From Porpolomopsis calyptriformis (lineage: Eukaryota > Basidiomycota > Agaricomycetes > Agaricales > Hygrophoraceae): a DNA stretch of 64,000 bases. Each line of letters begins with the position of its first letter. The stretch's first letter is position 1. Made by a program: the position numbers and the translations under genes. The stretch is from contig OX621170.1 of NCBI GenBank assembly GCA_951640195.1, positions 372,001-436,000 on the forward strand. Reading direction: 5' to 3'. Below the pieces are notes generated by a model. The model had not been told where the DNA came from, did not search any database, and worked only from the letters and a program-made list of their open reading frames with translations. This document shows, one piece after another, positions 34,606 through 47,018 of the stretch.

Positions 34606-37233
34606 TTATTGGGAGACAGATTCAGAGGGAGCCAATTCGTCATCGTCCTCGATATATTCTTCTTCCTCTACAGCCTCTTGGTACTATTAAAACATAGGTC
34701 AGTTCAAATATACTAAAGCAACGAGTGTTGTCATTTACCTGCTGGTACTCGTGACTAAGGCGGATAGGGTAAGCAAAAGAATAAACGTATGCTTTTGGAA
34801 AACGTACACGAGATCTTGGGTGTTGGATTCCGCCTCCGAAAACTCCAAGATGTCCATCCCTTCCTCAGTGTACCAGTGGAGGAATGCACGTCTTTTAAAC
34901 ATGGCGGCAAACTGCAGAATGAAAGTTGTCAGTTCACGGTTGCCACTCTTCTCCGATCTGAAAGACCAACTTGATCAAGATTTCTTTTGAACAGTTCTTG
35001 AATGGCTGTCGAGTTTGATAGCCCCGTAGCTGCCTAGAAAGTGCAATGAATTTAATGATTAGATTGATATGCTGGAAGGACTTACCTGAGTCTGGCCTAC
35101 GGGCGGAACCGAGCAGAGAGAAACCGAGACATTATCTGGGATCCACCTAATCGTAAACATGAGAATGTGAAAACGCACAAGCAGAGAACATTCTTACTCG
35201 ACAAAGTGATGGGATCCTTTTCGTTGAATATCCTGGACAGCATACTGTTTCCGATGGTCAACATACACAATCTCTTAGACCAAACTTGTCAACATACTTC
35301 TGCCTATCTCGAAATGTTAGATGATGTATAAGTTCGATTTATTAACGAAAGACTTACTTCCTGGGAGCCTACCTTCCCTCGGAAGATGGTGGCGGCCGTT
35401 AGGTAACGCCTGAGCATCGAAGGAATTGACATGAGTCAAAGGAATGTAAGCTTGCATACCACTGCCATCTCACCCGTTTCGAGGGTCACAAGCAACAAAG
35501 AGGTTCTTCCGGTCAAATAATCTGTAACATAGACCCTAAGCACCTAGCGAGAGCAGAGATTTTCTAAACTTACGCCTGCGTTAACTCGGGAACTGAAGCC
35601 CGCTGGAAAGCTCTGGCTTTTGGATCATATATTGGCGCATAGCTTGGCAATAAAAAATGAAGCTGGGTATCTGATAAATCAGCTGACAGAGAGAGAGACA
35701 GACACCTCCTTACGCGTGGAAAAGGGATGAGATTCATTCCAAGCTTGCGAAGATCACTATAGAGATATGAATAAGCGGAAAACAGGGTAGCAAGCTCCCG
35801 TACCCATTGAGTTGACCCGGGAAGCGGAGACTGGTGCTTATACCACACATAAGCCTGGAAATTAACTGGCAAAAAGTTTGGCATTTATCGTCGCTAAGAA
35901 GGAATTGAACGCACGCCGTTCAGATCATCGAAGGCAGGGTTTTTGGCTTTTAGGGTTCGAACTGCGATATTATACCTGGCATGATGTCAGTTTACATTTT
36001 GCATTCAAATGAAAAGACAGACAGTGCTTCGTTATCGATACAAAATGTAAGGTCGCTGCATTCGACGAGTTGATGAACAGACAACAATGAGTTATAGGGC
36101 TTATATCATCAGTGGTAATTTTGCGGCGGTATTGATGAATCCTTACTTCAACAACAGTTTCGGCTACCTAGAAAAAATGTGAGACCTTGTTCGGATAAAA
36201 CCTGGAGACACTCACTTTTGGAGAAGGCAAAATGGAGAACGTGCAGAGCATTTTATCCGGAAAATCCTGGAACACCGGCAATGATGAGAGTCAAGAGGAC
36301 GCAAATTGAACCAGACAGACTTCTCGGAGTTTGGACAAAAGAAGGGAACCGAGACCAGCACCAGTACCGCCACCCAAAGATTGAAGTAACTGGAACCCTT
36401 GCAAGGTCTCGCATGCCTCTCCCTGCTTCCTGAGGACGTCCTGTCAAAATCATATAATCATCGGCTAAGAACTTGATGAATGGTGATAACAAATCAGACC
36501 ATAATGGAGTCAACCAGTTCGGCACCTGAAACGCGGGTTGAAGTTACGCGATAAAGACTGGTTCAATAGCTGACCTTCGGTATAGACTGACAGTAATCAG
36601 CATCGCTGATGTGGCATTTCTCGTTGGTAGATGGTGGTACTTACATCCTTTTGCCCAGTTATTTCCCGCACCGCTATTCCCCATTATGAAAGTGTCTGGG
36701 CGATACAAGGAGCCGAGAGGACCGCTACGAAGCTGGGCGGAGCTGAGAATGCCAGGACGCGTCTGGTGTACGAACACTTACCCGGTTGCAAACGCCATCT
36801 TCGAGATCGATCTGAACAGAGCGCGGGATATACTTTGAACTTTCATTTGTGCGAACTTCGCTGAAATATACTCCAACCTATCGCGAACGAAATCAGCATC
36901 TGAGTTGACAAAGACAGAAATGCCACCCACTCTTTCAAGTTGTAAACGATCTGTGCCTTTGTATGCCTACAGTTGCAAATCTATGAACATGGGATAGTAC
37001 GGCAGACGTTAGACATAGGGACTCACTCCGGTCATGTCAAGACCGTGTTCTTTTAGGATCATCGTCCAGAAACATTCTCCTATCTGATTGCCAGCCTAGA
37101 ACGACGCGTCAGAAGTGTACGGGATCGAGAAAGCATGCACCGACCTGCCCAACCTATCATAAAATTTAAAATCAAACAGCATTTGGAAATCGAAGCCTTG
37201 ACTGACCTGAATGTTGATGATTTCGCGAGACAT
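34606..37233 (-). CDS. Divergent beta-tubulin, 25 exons
   Basis: Beta-tubulin family GTPase of 453 residues, a normal length. Exons: 37233-37207, 37153-37145, 37095-37027, 36966-36931, 36877-36782, 36732-36645, 36586-36575, 36525-36500, 36440-36321, 36266-36216, 36167-36147, 36099-36023, 35975-35915, 35865-35804, 35756-35714, 35662-35574, 35521-35474, 35409-35358, 35303-35298, 35244-35198, 35146-35086, 35033-34971, 34911-34808, 34754-34739 and 34683-34606. The frame is kept throughout. Tubulin signature [56 protein letters not shown] and [11 protein letters not shown] are present, with an acidic tail [11 protein letters not shown]. The N-terminus MSREII differs from the usual MREI. It is clearly diverged from canonical beta-tubulin, so it may be a specialised paralogue. 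Confidence 0.94.
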
Positions 37234-37272
37234 GATCAGAGTCAAAAGCCCGTGACCAAAATCAGATCACAA
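37234..37272. promoter_or_regulatory. 39-bp region between divergent start codons
   Basis: ATG of the tubulin gene (37233, minus) and ATG of IMPDH (37273, plus) are 39 bp apart. Each 5' UTR and core promoter must therefore lie inside the other gene or its introns. Confidence 0.8.
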
Positions 37273-39107
37273 ATGGCTACTCATTTCCTTGACCCCACCA
37301 CCGCCCTCGAACACCTCAAAACCTACTCATTCCCAGATGGCATCGCCATCACCGACCTCATGAACTCTCGCCTTCATGGCGGGCTAACTTATAATGATTT
37401 CCTTCTTCTCCCAAGAAAAATAGACTTTCCGGCGTCTGATGTCTCAACTGAGAGCCGAATCACAAGAAATGTAGTCCTTAAAACACCTTTCATGAGTAGC
37501 CCTATGGATACTGTTACAGAGGACGAAATGGCCATTTCAATGGCGGTGGGTTTTATGGCTTTTCTCTATCCCCAGCAGAATTCGCTCATTTTTTTTCTCG
37601 CCAGCTTTTGGGGGGAATCGGTGTAATTCATCATAATCAACCACCAGAAGCCCAAGCTGATATGGTTCGCGCGGTAAAAAGACATAAAAACGGCTTCATT
37701 GGTCACCCTGTTGTGCTTTCGCCGAACCATCTGGTCTCGGACGTCTTAGATATTAAAGCCCGCCTTGGATTCTGCGGTATCCCCATTACTGGTGAGCGTT
37801 ACACACCTTTTCCCGTCCTTCGTTGATGAAAAAACGATATAACCTTCGTTCTTCCGAGCAACACATTCGTGTGTGATGTGCGGATTACCAGTCTTGCTTC
37901 TATCTGAGATCCTCCTCGTTTTCTCGACCCCCCTCTGATAACATTCTTCCCACCAGATACCGGCTCTCTTGGCGGCAAGCTTGTCGGTATCGTCACCTCG
38001 CGTGATGTCCAATTCCAGCCTCCTTTGACACGTCTTTCCTCTGTGATGACCACACACCTGGTCACAGCCTCTCAGGGTGTGACTCTTTCCGAAGCTAACC
38101 ACATCCTTCGAGACTCCAAAAAGGGCAAACTTCCTATCGTTGATCCCCAAGGCCGTCTCACTGCCCTCCTCGCACGCTCTGATCTCTTAAAAAATCAGAC
38201 GTACCCGCTTGCTTCTAAAGACCCGATTACCAAACAGCTTTATGCAGCAGCAGCTGTCGGAACGCGGCCCTCAGACAAGGCCCGACTCGCTCTACTCGTC
38301 GAAGCCGGACTTGATGTGGTCATCCTTGACTCCTCCCAAGGTAATTCAGTTTACCAGATCGAGATGATCAAATGGATCAAAGCGACCTACCCCACACTCG
38401 AGGTTATCGCCGGAAACGTCGTAACTCGCGAGCAGGCAGCCCCTCTCATTGCCGCCGGCGCCGACGCCCTCCGCGTTGGCATGGGTTCTGGGTCCATCTG
38501 CATCACACAGGAGGTCATGGCCGTCGGCCGGCCCCAGGCAACCGCTGTACACGCTGTGGCAGAGTTTGCTAATAAATTTGGGGTGCCGGTGATCGCCGAT
38601 GGGGGAGTGAGCAATGTTGGACATATCGTGAAGGCTTTGTCGCTGGGGGCAGGAGCGGTAATGATGGGTGGATTGCTGGCCGGGACGGAGGAAGCCCCAG
38701 GGCAGTACTTTTATCATGAAGGCAAACGTGTGAAGGCGTATCGCGGTATGGGGAGCTTAGAGGCTATGGAAAAAGACAAATCATATTCGCTTCCCAAGAT
38801 GAACGGAGTAGTTGAAGTGAACAGGTATTCCGTCCCGGCTAACCACGAGAACGCGGCCACCTCGCGTTATTTCTGTGAATCTAGCTCTGTGAAAGTCGCA
38901 CAGGGTGTATCCGGAGACGTGCAGGATAAAGGGAGCGTGAAGGCGTTCTTGCCGTATTTGCATGCCGGTGTGCAGCATTCATTCCAGGACATTGGCATAA
39001 AATCCATCGAGGAGTTAAGAGAAGGTGTAAATGCTGGAAAAGTGCGATTTGAGCTGAGGACGGCCAGCGCACAGGTCGAGGGTGGCGTACATGGATTAAA
39101 TTCGTGA
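37273..39107 (+). CDS. IMD: IMP dehydrogenase
   Basis: Oxidises IMP to XMP with NAD, the committed step of GTP synthesis. Exons 37273-37545, 37605-37791 and 37957-39107 give 536 residues, normal for the family. The barrel N-terminus shows [12 protein letters not shown] and [10 protein letters not shown]. The CBS-domain pair occupies about residues 120-240. The catalytic loop with active-site Cys is [11 protein letters not shown], followed by IADGGVSN and the flap [10 protein letters not shown]. The C-terminus is complete ([10 protein letters not shown], end HGLNS). The second intron (165 bp) is unusually long for this window. Confidence 0.97.
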
Positions 39108-39589
39108 GTAATCCTTTTCTGATTTTCTACTTGAATGTATAATGATGCCAACGGACAATACAAGGTACACGAAGCGACTATTTTCATGAATCCGAGACGA
39201 TATAATATCACGATCCAAACGATTTAGGCTGGGGATCTCCTTACTTATCCCTGTTGTCCTTTTTATATCCACAAATTCATCAAGGGAAGAAACGGTGATA
39301 CAGCGTGTCTATGTATGAATAAATCTAAAGTAAATGGAACCGTTTCTTATGGTTTGGCCGTGATTGCAATCCTATTACTTACCACAGGTATGCAAACTTG
39401 GTTTGGCAGTTTCACCTCTGACGGAACAGTATCGTGTGCTCGCAGAAACACAGGAACATGAGCACATCCATCAATGCATCTACGTTCACTGCCAACTCGA
39501 TTGGCGGGGACCAACTTCTCCTCTGATTCTGGTCCATGTGAGTTGTCATGAAACCCTGCTTTAATCAGCTCAAAGTACTGATGATTCCT
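39108..39589. other. Intergenic / 5' of the decayed NLR gene
   Basis: IMPDH 3' flank. Short plus-strand frames only. Confidence 0.4.
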
Positions 39590-41812
39590 CAAGACCAAGG
39601 GTACTGTGATATCACAGAGTGGCTGTCCAAGCTCGACTTTACAGGGTGCTTTTCTTCAGACACACGAAAAGGGTACCGGAAAGTGGTTCCTCGAATGCGG
39701 AACATTCTAGTGCTGGCAGAATGGGACTTCACAAATACTGTGGTGCCCTAGAAATCGTAAGATTTTATTTAACACCATCGGCTGACATTGATCTTATCAA
39801 TCGGATAGCTGATGCTGGGATGCGTAATAACATTGTCTGAATGGCTCGCCGATTGGGACTGATTGCAGTTATTTGCTGGGTCCATCGTCCCAAACCATCT
39901 CCAGGGCTCCTTCACGAATGACAATGTCAGAGGCGCATGCATCTATTGCAATTATAAGGAGCAGATGCTGCAAACTGCCACGAATCTTATCGCAAGTCTA
40001 CTCAAACGATTGGTCCAAGACAGTCCCACGATATCTAGCCACATCAAAGCGTTCTATGATCGTCGTCAAAAGGATAACACCTTCCCTACGCTGGACGAAT
40101 TTACCACTGCATTGGAGACAGAAATCAAGATGTGTGGCAAGGTATTCATTGTCGTCGATGGCTTGGACGAATGCTCTGAAAGTGATGAATCGCGGGCGAA
40201 CCTCCTAAGCTCGCTTCGATCTTTGAATGGACCTGTCAACATTATGGCGACCTCGCGACACTTACCTTCATTCGAAGAACATTTTTTGGAAGTATTGCGT
40301 ATGAGATTCATGCGACCGACGGCGACGTGGCCAAGTTCATTCAAAGCCAGCTTGTCAAGTATCTTAAACTGCGAGAGAGTATCATAACGAAGATTGTTGA
40401 GAATGTTAAAGGCATGTAAGTATACTCAACGTTCCGTGAATCCACCCAGCATTTTGTTTCTGACCCACCTACAAGGTTTTTACTGGCACGCCTGCACAGG
40501 AACACGTTAATGCAACAGAAGTGTGTCAAAGGAGTCACGAAGGCTCTCGACAATTTACCAAGTGATATAAACGCTATTTACGATCAAGCTATGGATCGAA
40601 TCGAGCGGCAAAGCAAGGATAACAGGGAACTAGGCGAACAGGTTCTTTCGTGGGTTACTTATGTTCGTCGACCACTGACTGTCCAAGAGTTGCAACACGC
40701 TTTCGCTGTTTCACCCTATATGACGGGGATGGACTCTGACGATCTCATCTTCGATTCGCAACTGACTTCTGTCTGCGCTGGATTGGTTGTGATTGATGGT
40801 CAACATACCATTCACCTTGCCCGTAAGTGGAACACACATTGTTTGAATACTGTAATATATTAAGCATGCGATCTGTACAGATTATACAACTCAGCAGTAC
40901 TTTGAAAATCAACGCGAATCCCGATTTCCGAATGCTGAGGGTGACATAGCGGCGACCTGCCTCGGATGCCTTTCATTTGACGCGTTTGCGCATGGCTATT
41001 GTCAGAGCGATGACGAGTTAAGATCCCTTCTGAAAGACAACCCATTCCTTGGTTACGCTGCCACGAACTGGGGCTATCATGCAAGTTGGCACCAAGAGTG
41101 TCAACGACTTGGTAATAGGTTTTCTTCGTGATGGTTCAAAAGTTGCCTGTGCCATTCAAGTTATGCTGGTATCTCGTACTGGTATAGTCAAGAAGTTCCA
41201 AGGAATTTCTCTGGTGTCCATCTCACTGCTTTCGGACCAGATTATCATTATCAACTGGAAAATGGTGCCAACCCGAATCTCGTGGACAGCTATGGTCGAA
41301 TGCCACTTTCATATGCTGAGTACGAGGATGTTGCGAAGCTGCTGGTTGCTCGCGATGATGTTGACCCGGATTCGAAGCCCTCAGATGGTATCACACCACT
41401 TGCACATATAAGTGGAGTGATACCATTTGAGGGCTTTGAAGCTTTTTGTGGGCACAAGGATGTCGTGAAGCTGCTGGTTGCTTGTGATAATGTTGACGCT
41501 GATTCGGAGGACTCGAGTGGTCAAATCCCACTCTCGTATGCAGCTTGGAATGGGCGCGACGATGTCGTGAAACTACTAGTTGCGCATGAGGATGTTGACG
41601 CAGATTCGAAGGACTCAGATGGTCGAACTCCACTTTCATATGCAGCCTCGCTTGGGTACGAAGGCGTCGTGAAGCTACTGGTTGCTTGTGACGTTGACGC
41701 AGATTCAAAGGACTCAGATGGTCAAACCCACTTTCGCATGCAGCCGGGAATGGACACAAGAGTATCGTGAAGCTGCTAGTTGCGCGTGATAATGTTGACA
41801 AGAACTCAATTC
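39590..41812 (+). pseudogene. Decayed STAND/NACHT-ankyrin (NLR-like) gene
   Basis: Remnant of a fungal NLR-like NTPase. In order: ITEWLSKLDF (linker before the NTPase), a frame change, GTGKWFLECGTF followed by a TAG stop, ILWCP-type sequence, then a ruined P-loop (ADAGMR where PGAGKT is expected). The rest of the NTPase is well kept in 39863-40387: CIYCNYKEQ, TLDEFTTALE and Walker B VFIVVDGLDECSE. After a spliced gap come KALDNLPSDINAIYDQAMDR and VRRPLTVQELQHAFAV (40510-40863), then ankyrin-like repeats. Stops, frame changes and the lost P-loop lysine make a functional ATPase unlikely. A truncated effector-less repeat protein cannot be excluded. Confidence 0.8.
41300..41812 (+). repeat. ~102-bp ankyrin-coding tandem repeats
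   Basis: Four and a half units repeat GTGAAGCTGCTGGTTGC then GATGTTGACGCAGATTC then a TATGCAGC block, about 102 bp apart. They encode DVVKLLVA, then VDADSKDSDGRTPLSYAA. Units 2-4 are more alike than expected for old ankyrin repeats, as in high-internal-conservation NLR repeats. One unit lacks a codon (CDVDAD). Confidence 0.85.
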
Positions 41813-42412
41813 CACTTTCGTATCCAGTTCAGCATCAATGTAAATCGTGCCGCAGCAAGAGACATCACCCGAAATCACGCCATCAACTCTCCCATCCATC
41901 CATCCATCTTCTATCGCAATCCCTATCCTCATTCTCATTCTCAGAGTTACCTCCCTGCTTTCCATGCCCCAACCTGGGTCGTAAACAACCCGCTTGGTGG
42001 TTTGGATTGCCGTACCCTGTCCCTCACACCTCCCTGTCCCGTCCTCCCCCCTGCCTTGCCGCTACTTGCCGCTCGCGAATTCGACCCTTGTTGCGTCTCC
42101 GTCCGCTGCGGAAGGGAAGTGCCACCCCTCTAGTCAGTGCAAGTTGCCTTATCCCCCAGCCGCAATGTACCCTTCCATAAATACTCGCCCCCTCATCCAA
42201 GAGGAATACCGTGGGATATCCAATCCTGGAACAAGACACGCTATCTAGCCGTTTGGTTTCCCTGACAAGTGTGATAGGGTTGGCGTTTTAGATATACAAC
42301 CATACCTCCACGTTCTGAGAAACCGTATGGGATATCCCTCGAGAGAGAGTATTGGCGAACACTTCTGTGGTCCAAATCCAACAACGGCTTTTCACCATGT
42401 CTCCCGATCATC
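41813..42412. other. 600 bp without a gene
   Basis: 3' flank of the NLR remnant. Contains a short (ATCC)n run near 41890. No gene was recognised. Confidence 0.45.
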
Positions 42413-44162
42413 TCAGCTTGAAGCCCGAGGTTCCGAAGATCCAGAGGATGTCCGCCATGGCCAAGGTTTTGCCATTGGCGGGCTGAACAATGAGGTAAAA
42501 GTACCATCTATATCCTTCTCAGGATCAGGATACCACGTTGGTGTCTCTTTCAATGCCTCTTGGATAGTCTTCTGATCCTCTCGTCCTAGCGAGGGCTTCC
42601 AAGCGAGACTGTTCCCATTTTGGCGGTCCCATTGCCTGTGCCATATCCAACCCCGGTCATAGGTGGTGCATAGCTTGATACATTGAAGAGCTGAGAATCT
42701 CGAGTGGAGTAAGGCGATCGTTCTAGCCTGTAACGCTAAATTACAGGCCCATTGACACTTCGAGAGGAAGGCATCAAACACCAAGGAGAGCCGTGTTATT
42801 GGGAGTGTGGATATCTGACGTGCGTTGCATATTGCGGAAATATACTTAATGAACTATCCATGCGTGAATGTTGGGTAATGATCCCACAGGTTGACAGTCA
42901 CGTACTTTACCAGTTGTTACGGCCATTTCCCTATCTGCCACGGGAAATCTTAGAGCCAATTCAGCAAGGTGGGGAAAAGCGACATCAAACAGGTGTGCAG
43001 CTGCAACATAGACGTAGGAAGGTACGCGGAGGACTTCAATGGACGATGTCGATTGTTGAAGGAAATGAAATAATGTAATGCCATCAGTGGGAGGTACATC
43101 GATGAGATGGGTATTGTAAAGTCGTTCTTGAACATAAATCAGATCAATTGTCTTCAGTGGTCGATTAGGAATCAGAGAGGGCGCCATAAAAGCTGGGCAG
43201 TGCAAATGTTGCAAGTTGAGCATAGAAAATTGCAACAATGGATTGGAGGTTCGGAGGGGTGTTGTTCGAGTGTAGTAGAACAGTGCTCTGATCGAGAGAG
43301 TGTTCAAGAAAGGCAACTGGGCTAAATGGGAAAGGAGAGCATGGACCGAATGTAAATTCGGAAGGTCAATCTCCAATACTTTTAGGTGTGGAATGCATGG
43401 CTGGTTCACGAATACCTCAAGAAGAGTGTCGTCGTCTGTGCACAGTACCTGAAGCCTCGGGGTCGAGCCATGACAGATGAAATCGCAAAGAGACTGCATA
43501 GTGGCAAGTCGAGAGAGTGGTGCGGTTAGTGTGATGTCAAACAACGAAAATGACTCCAGCCTGTGTTGAACATGCTGAGGGAAAACCAGCTGGGAAGGAA
43601 AAATAAGACGCGAGAGTGTGAGCGATGACAGATTTGTCAAGGTACCCAAGTCTGTGAAGAACTTGTCGGTGACGCATACATTCTTGAAATACAGTGATCG
43701 CATGGTGCGTGGTAACCTCTCCGTTACTGCAGCGAGGAATTTGGCTTCCAGTGAGCAAAACCTACTCCATTTCTCTTGGCTCGAAATCAATCTACATTCC
43801 TTGACATACAGTATTCGTGCACATGCAAGCTGGTTATCTTGTGCAAGTGCTCTGGCAAAACGACCAAGCGACTGGCTTTGGTATCGATCGAGAATCCACG
43901 TCTTGAAGGATAAAGATGGGGGTACGATGGCGATTGGCATGGTGTCGAGGAGAACGGGCGTGAATACAATTGCGAATAAACGGCAAACCAGCGTCAATTT
44001 GGATAACAGCTCTCGATATTCAACTGGGTCGCCTTGGGGCATGTGGAGGGGGCAGAGGCCCCTACCGCAGTCAGTTTGTCTGGGCTTGATGATGTAGTCG
44101 AAAATACAGGAATACACATCCTCAGGGATATCTGGAGGTGACTTTCGAAGAGGCACTGACAT
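42413..44162 (-). CDS. F-box / leucine-rich type protein
   Basis: Exons 44162-42906 and 42853-42413 (52-bp intron 42854-42905) give 565 residues. The N-terminal F-box-like segment reads PDIPEDVYSCIFDYI ... LSKLTLVCRLFAIVF. Irregular leucine-rich stretches follow (LTNLSSLTLSRL, IPHLKVLEIDLPNLHS, LPFLNTLSIRALF). This layout is typical of the expanded Agaricomycete F-box family, which likely serves SCF-type ubiquitin ligases. Without splicing, the first exon frame would end in a short tail. The joined frame adds 147 codons with composition like the rest. Its substrate is unknown. Confidence 0.75.
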
Positions 44163-44700
44163 GCCAATGTCCCGTTTAGATATAGATCGGTAGAAGGAGT
44201 ATTCAGCTCACAAGTTCGAGGTAACTTTTCAAATAGCAGCTGGCGGTGAGTTGGCTGCACCACCATGGTGGATTTGTATGGTCAGGATAAGGCTGAACTT
44301 AGCGCGGCACAGCATCCCCGGCCTGGTCAAATTGTTCATTTGCAGCGCCATGACAGTACCAATTCGAAGGATGGTTATATAATCATGTTTATATAATCAC
44401 CATTTCTATCCTCACGTTGGCAGGATAAATCAAAAGCAGGCTTCCCGGTCTTCTGGAGGCCAGGGCAACACACCCGCGATGAAGTTGTTCACGACGTTGT
44501 ATAGGAGTGTTCTGCGAAGACATCGTCATTTGCCCTCTCATATGCGTTCGCTCGGAGATGCGTATGTAAAAGCAGGTAGAGTTCCTGGACATCGTTAACT
44601 TTTATCTCATTGACGTATCTATCTTTCATGTCAAGAGTTTCGCCGTCACAAGGATATCAATAATCCGGTCCATACCACTGGTTTCTTATCACAATGGAAA
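44163..44700. other. Intergenic
   Basis: Between the divergent starts of the F-box gene and cyanase. No gene was seen. Confidence 0.5.
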
Positions 44701-45951
44701 ATGTATCTAGACAACCTACCTGCGAGTCCTGATCCCAAACCATTCACGGGTAAAAAATTAGACCCTAAAACATTTGACAAGGTTGGTCCCCTGTCATCTG
44801 CCTTGAATAACCTTTTCAATGAATCCCATGTAGATGTCGGCAGAACAACTGACGAGCTTGCACGAGCTCATGCTTGTCGCGAAAGATGTGTTGAATGAAA
44901 AAGAAGGCCTCAACAAAGAGTCATAGTCACTTTTTCTGATTTGTATCCTTCTTATCCGCGTGTATTCCGTGAGTCCACCTCATTCAACGCGCCGGTCTTC
45001 AACTGAAGTAGCTTGTAATCAATGCTGATTTTATCAACACGTGACCATGTCCTGACGAGAGAATCACTTGACGGCAGACCACTATGAATATAATTACTGT
45101 GAGTGATAGTTCCTTCATCCGTGAAAGAATCCTGGCCAAAAAACCACTTTGATTTAACAGGATATTCCTAAATCTCCTCCGTATCAAGATCTCTCCCAGA
45201 TCAGTTATCATCTCCTCCAGCACAAAGCTAAATCAGGTTCCTTAACTGACTTTTTGCCCGCTCCCTGAAAGCCTCACATTTGACATAGGTTTGACTTTTG
45301 ACGAGATCGGAAAGGCGATCGGAAGGGACGAAGTATGGGTAGCAGCTGCATTCTACGGGCAGGTTCGTAGTCCCTTAGATTATCTTTGACACCGAATTGA
45401 TTACACAATGTAGGCAATACTGTCCGATGAAGAGCATGATAAGCTTCATCAAGTTATGGGTAGCTCTGTGCCGCGCGGAGGAAACCGTTGGTTCCCTCAG
45501 CGTGGCCTCGGCCCCATTCCGCCGACTGACCCTGTCATTTATCGCCTATATGAGGTAATGCCTTAATACTCGTCATTCCCCAAGTCTTCATTTGTCCACC
45601 TCTCACTTAACTGATCCTTTAGGGTATTCTTGTTTACGGCCAAGCTATAAAAGTACTTTTTTTCACGATTTTGCTTCCCTTTTTGATATTCTTCTCCAAG
45701 GCGGTCATACACGAAAAGGTCCAATAGCCGTGTTTTGCTGGCTGTAATGATTGATGGGTTGATCCGTTTTAGTTCGGAGATGGCATAATGTCCATGATCG
45801 ACTGTACAGTCAAGGTTGACAAGAAACCCGATCCCAAGGGAGACCGCGTGGTCTTGACTTTTGAGTATGTTCCTACATCGTCTTGCTTTGTCGCAAATTG
45901 ATGCTCATGTTACCTATCAGCGGCAAATTCCTGCCTTACGCGAAATGGTAG
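44701..45951 (+). CDS. CYN1: Cyanase (cyanate hydratase)
   Basis: Converts cyanate and bicarbonate to ammonia and CO2. The conserved part is unambiguous in exons 45289-45362, 45414-45554, 45623-45652, 45701-45718, 45773-45864 and 45921-45951. It reads [19 protein letters not shown], then [15 protein letters not shown] (catalytic Arg and Glu), [11 protein letters not shown] (catalytic Ser) and the C-terminus [10 protein letters not shown]. The 5' end is less sure. ATG 44701 opens [12 protein letters not shown] and reaches [12 protein letters not shown], as in basidiomycete cyanases, but the link to 45289 needs a long first intron whose donor I could not fix. An alternative start at 44834 ([12 protein letters not shown]) exists. 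An 18-nt exon (AVIHEK) is present. Confidence 0.88.
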
Positions 45952-47018
45952 AAAAGGATATGGGTTCAATTTTTTGTTCTCTATTCAGAGGAATTCGTTT
46001 TCTAGCATCCTTGGTTAGGAATCTTGTTTGGTACGTTTTGCCATCTTGAAAGTTGATGAATCAGTGTATATTATCACACGAATATCATTGTCACATGTTC
46101 TGCAGTTTAGGTATGCATTTCGTTCGACTGGACTGAGGATCCGACAATAATACGGATCATTTTTTAATCCAGTCATGCAATTTGAGAGCCCTAAGCAGCC
46201 CAGGCACTCGGGGCGCTTTACCTGGTGAGCAACGTCCATAATGACAAGGCGACTTAAAACATTTACTGACGTTGGTAAGACATCAACGAACAGATGGCAT
46301 CTTCTTTGATATATCAAGACATTGCAGCAGAGCAACGCCCGCTACCACTCCACCTTTGTCAATGGAGAGCACTTGACACTTACTAAATCTCTCTCTCTTG
46401 TACTCATCGCCCTCCATTCTCGCCATGAGAGAGTGCAGAAATAGGGATACCTCCGGGTCCTTTAGTACGCCACCTGTCGACGGTCTCGGTGGACTCTAGC
46501 TAGGCCTACATTTCTGCGGGTGGATGCATTAACTGTTTATCGCAATTGCCCTTGGAAAAAGCCTTGATCCGCTGGGGTCGTGGACTGAAGAGAATGGTTT
46601 GCTAACTAACATGCTCCCTCCGCCTGAGGACAAGGCGCATCAGTCGGGTATAACTGATGATCTCTTTCTCGCCGCCAGTGTTGAAAACGCAATTCCGAGT
46701 GGTCGATGGCCCCAGGTTGTGCGACCACTACCTTCCCGTTCTGAGAAAAAGAATGCCTTTTTTTTGACAGCTTCAATGTTGCCGAGGTATTTTCGTGTTT
46801 GTTGCAAAAGCACCGAAGGCAGCATGCTTTCTGGCCAGCGTGGCGCCGCTCATTCCAAGTTGATATAAACGGGAGGGAATGACTTGTTCTCACAATGTGG
46901 TTGTTTTCAGCGAGAACACACGCAAGTGGAAATTTTTTTTGATAGCAATTTAGAGAGGAATACAATAAACACGAGGCACTTAACAGAATGTTGGGGGGGG
47001 GGGAGACGTTCATATCGA
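45952..47018. other. 1.1-kb stretch without a gene
   Basis: Lies between the convergent cyanase and kinase genes. Contains a G11-12 run near 46989. No open frame has a domain. Confidence 0.5.

Noticed and set aside
34432..34716. Plus-strand 94-codon frame with hydrophobic end
   Set aside because: It overlaps the 3' end of the tubulin gene antisense and has no domain.
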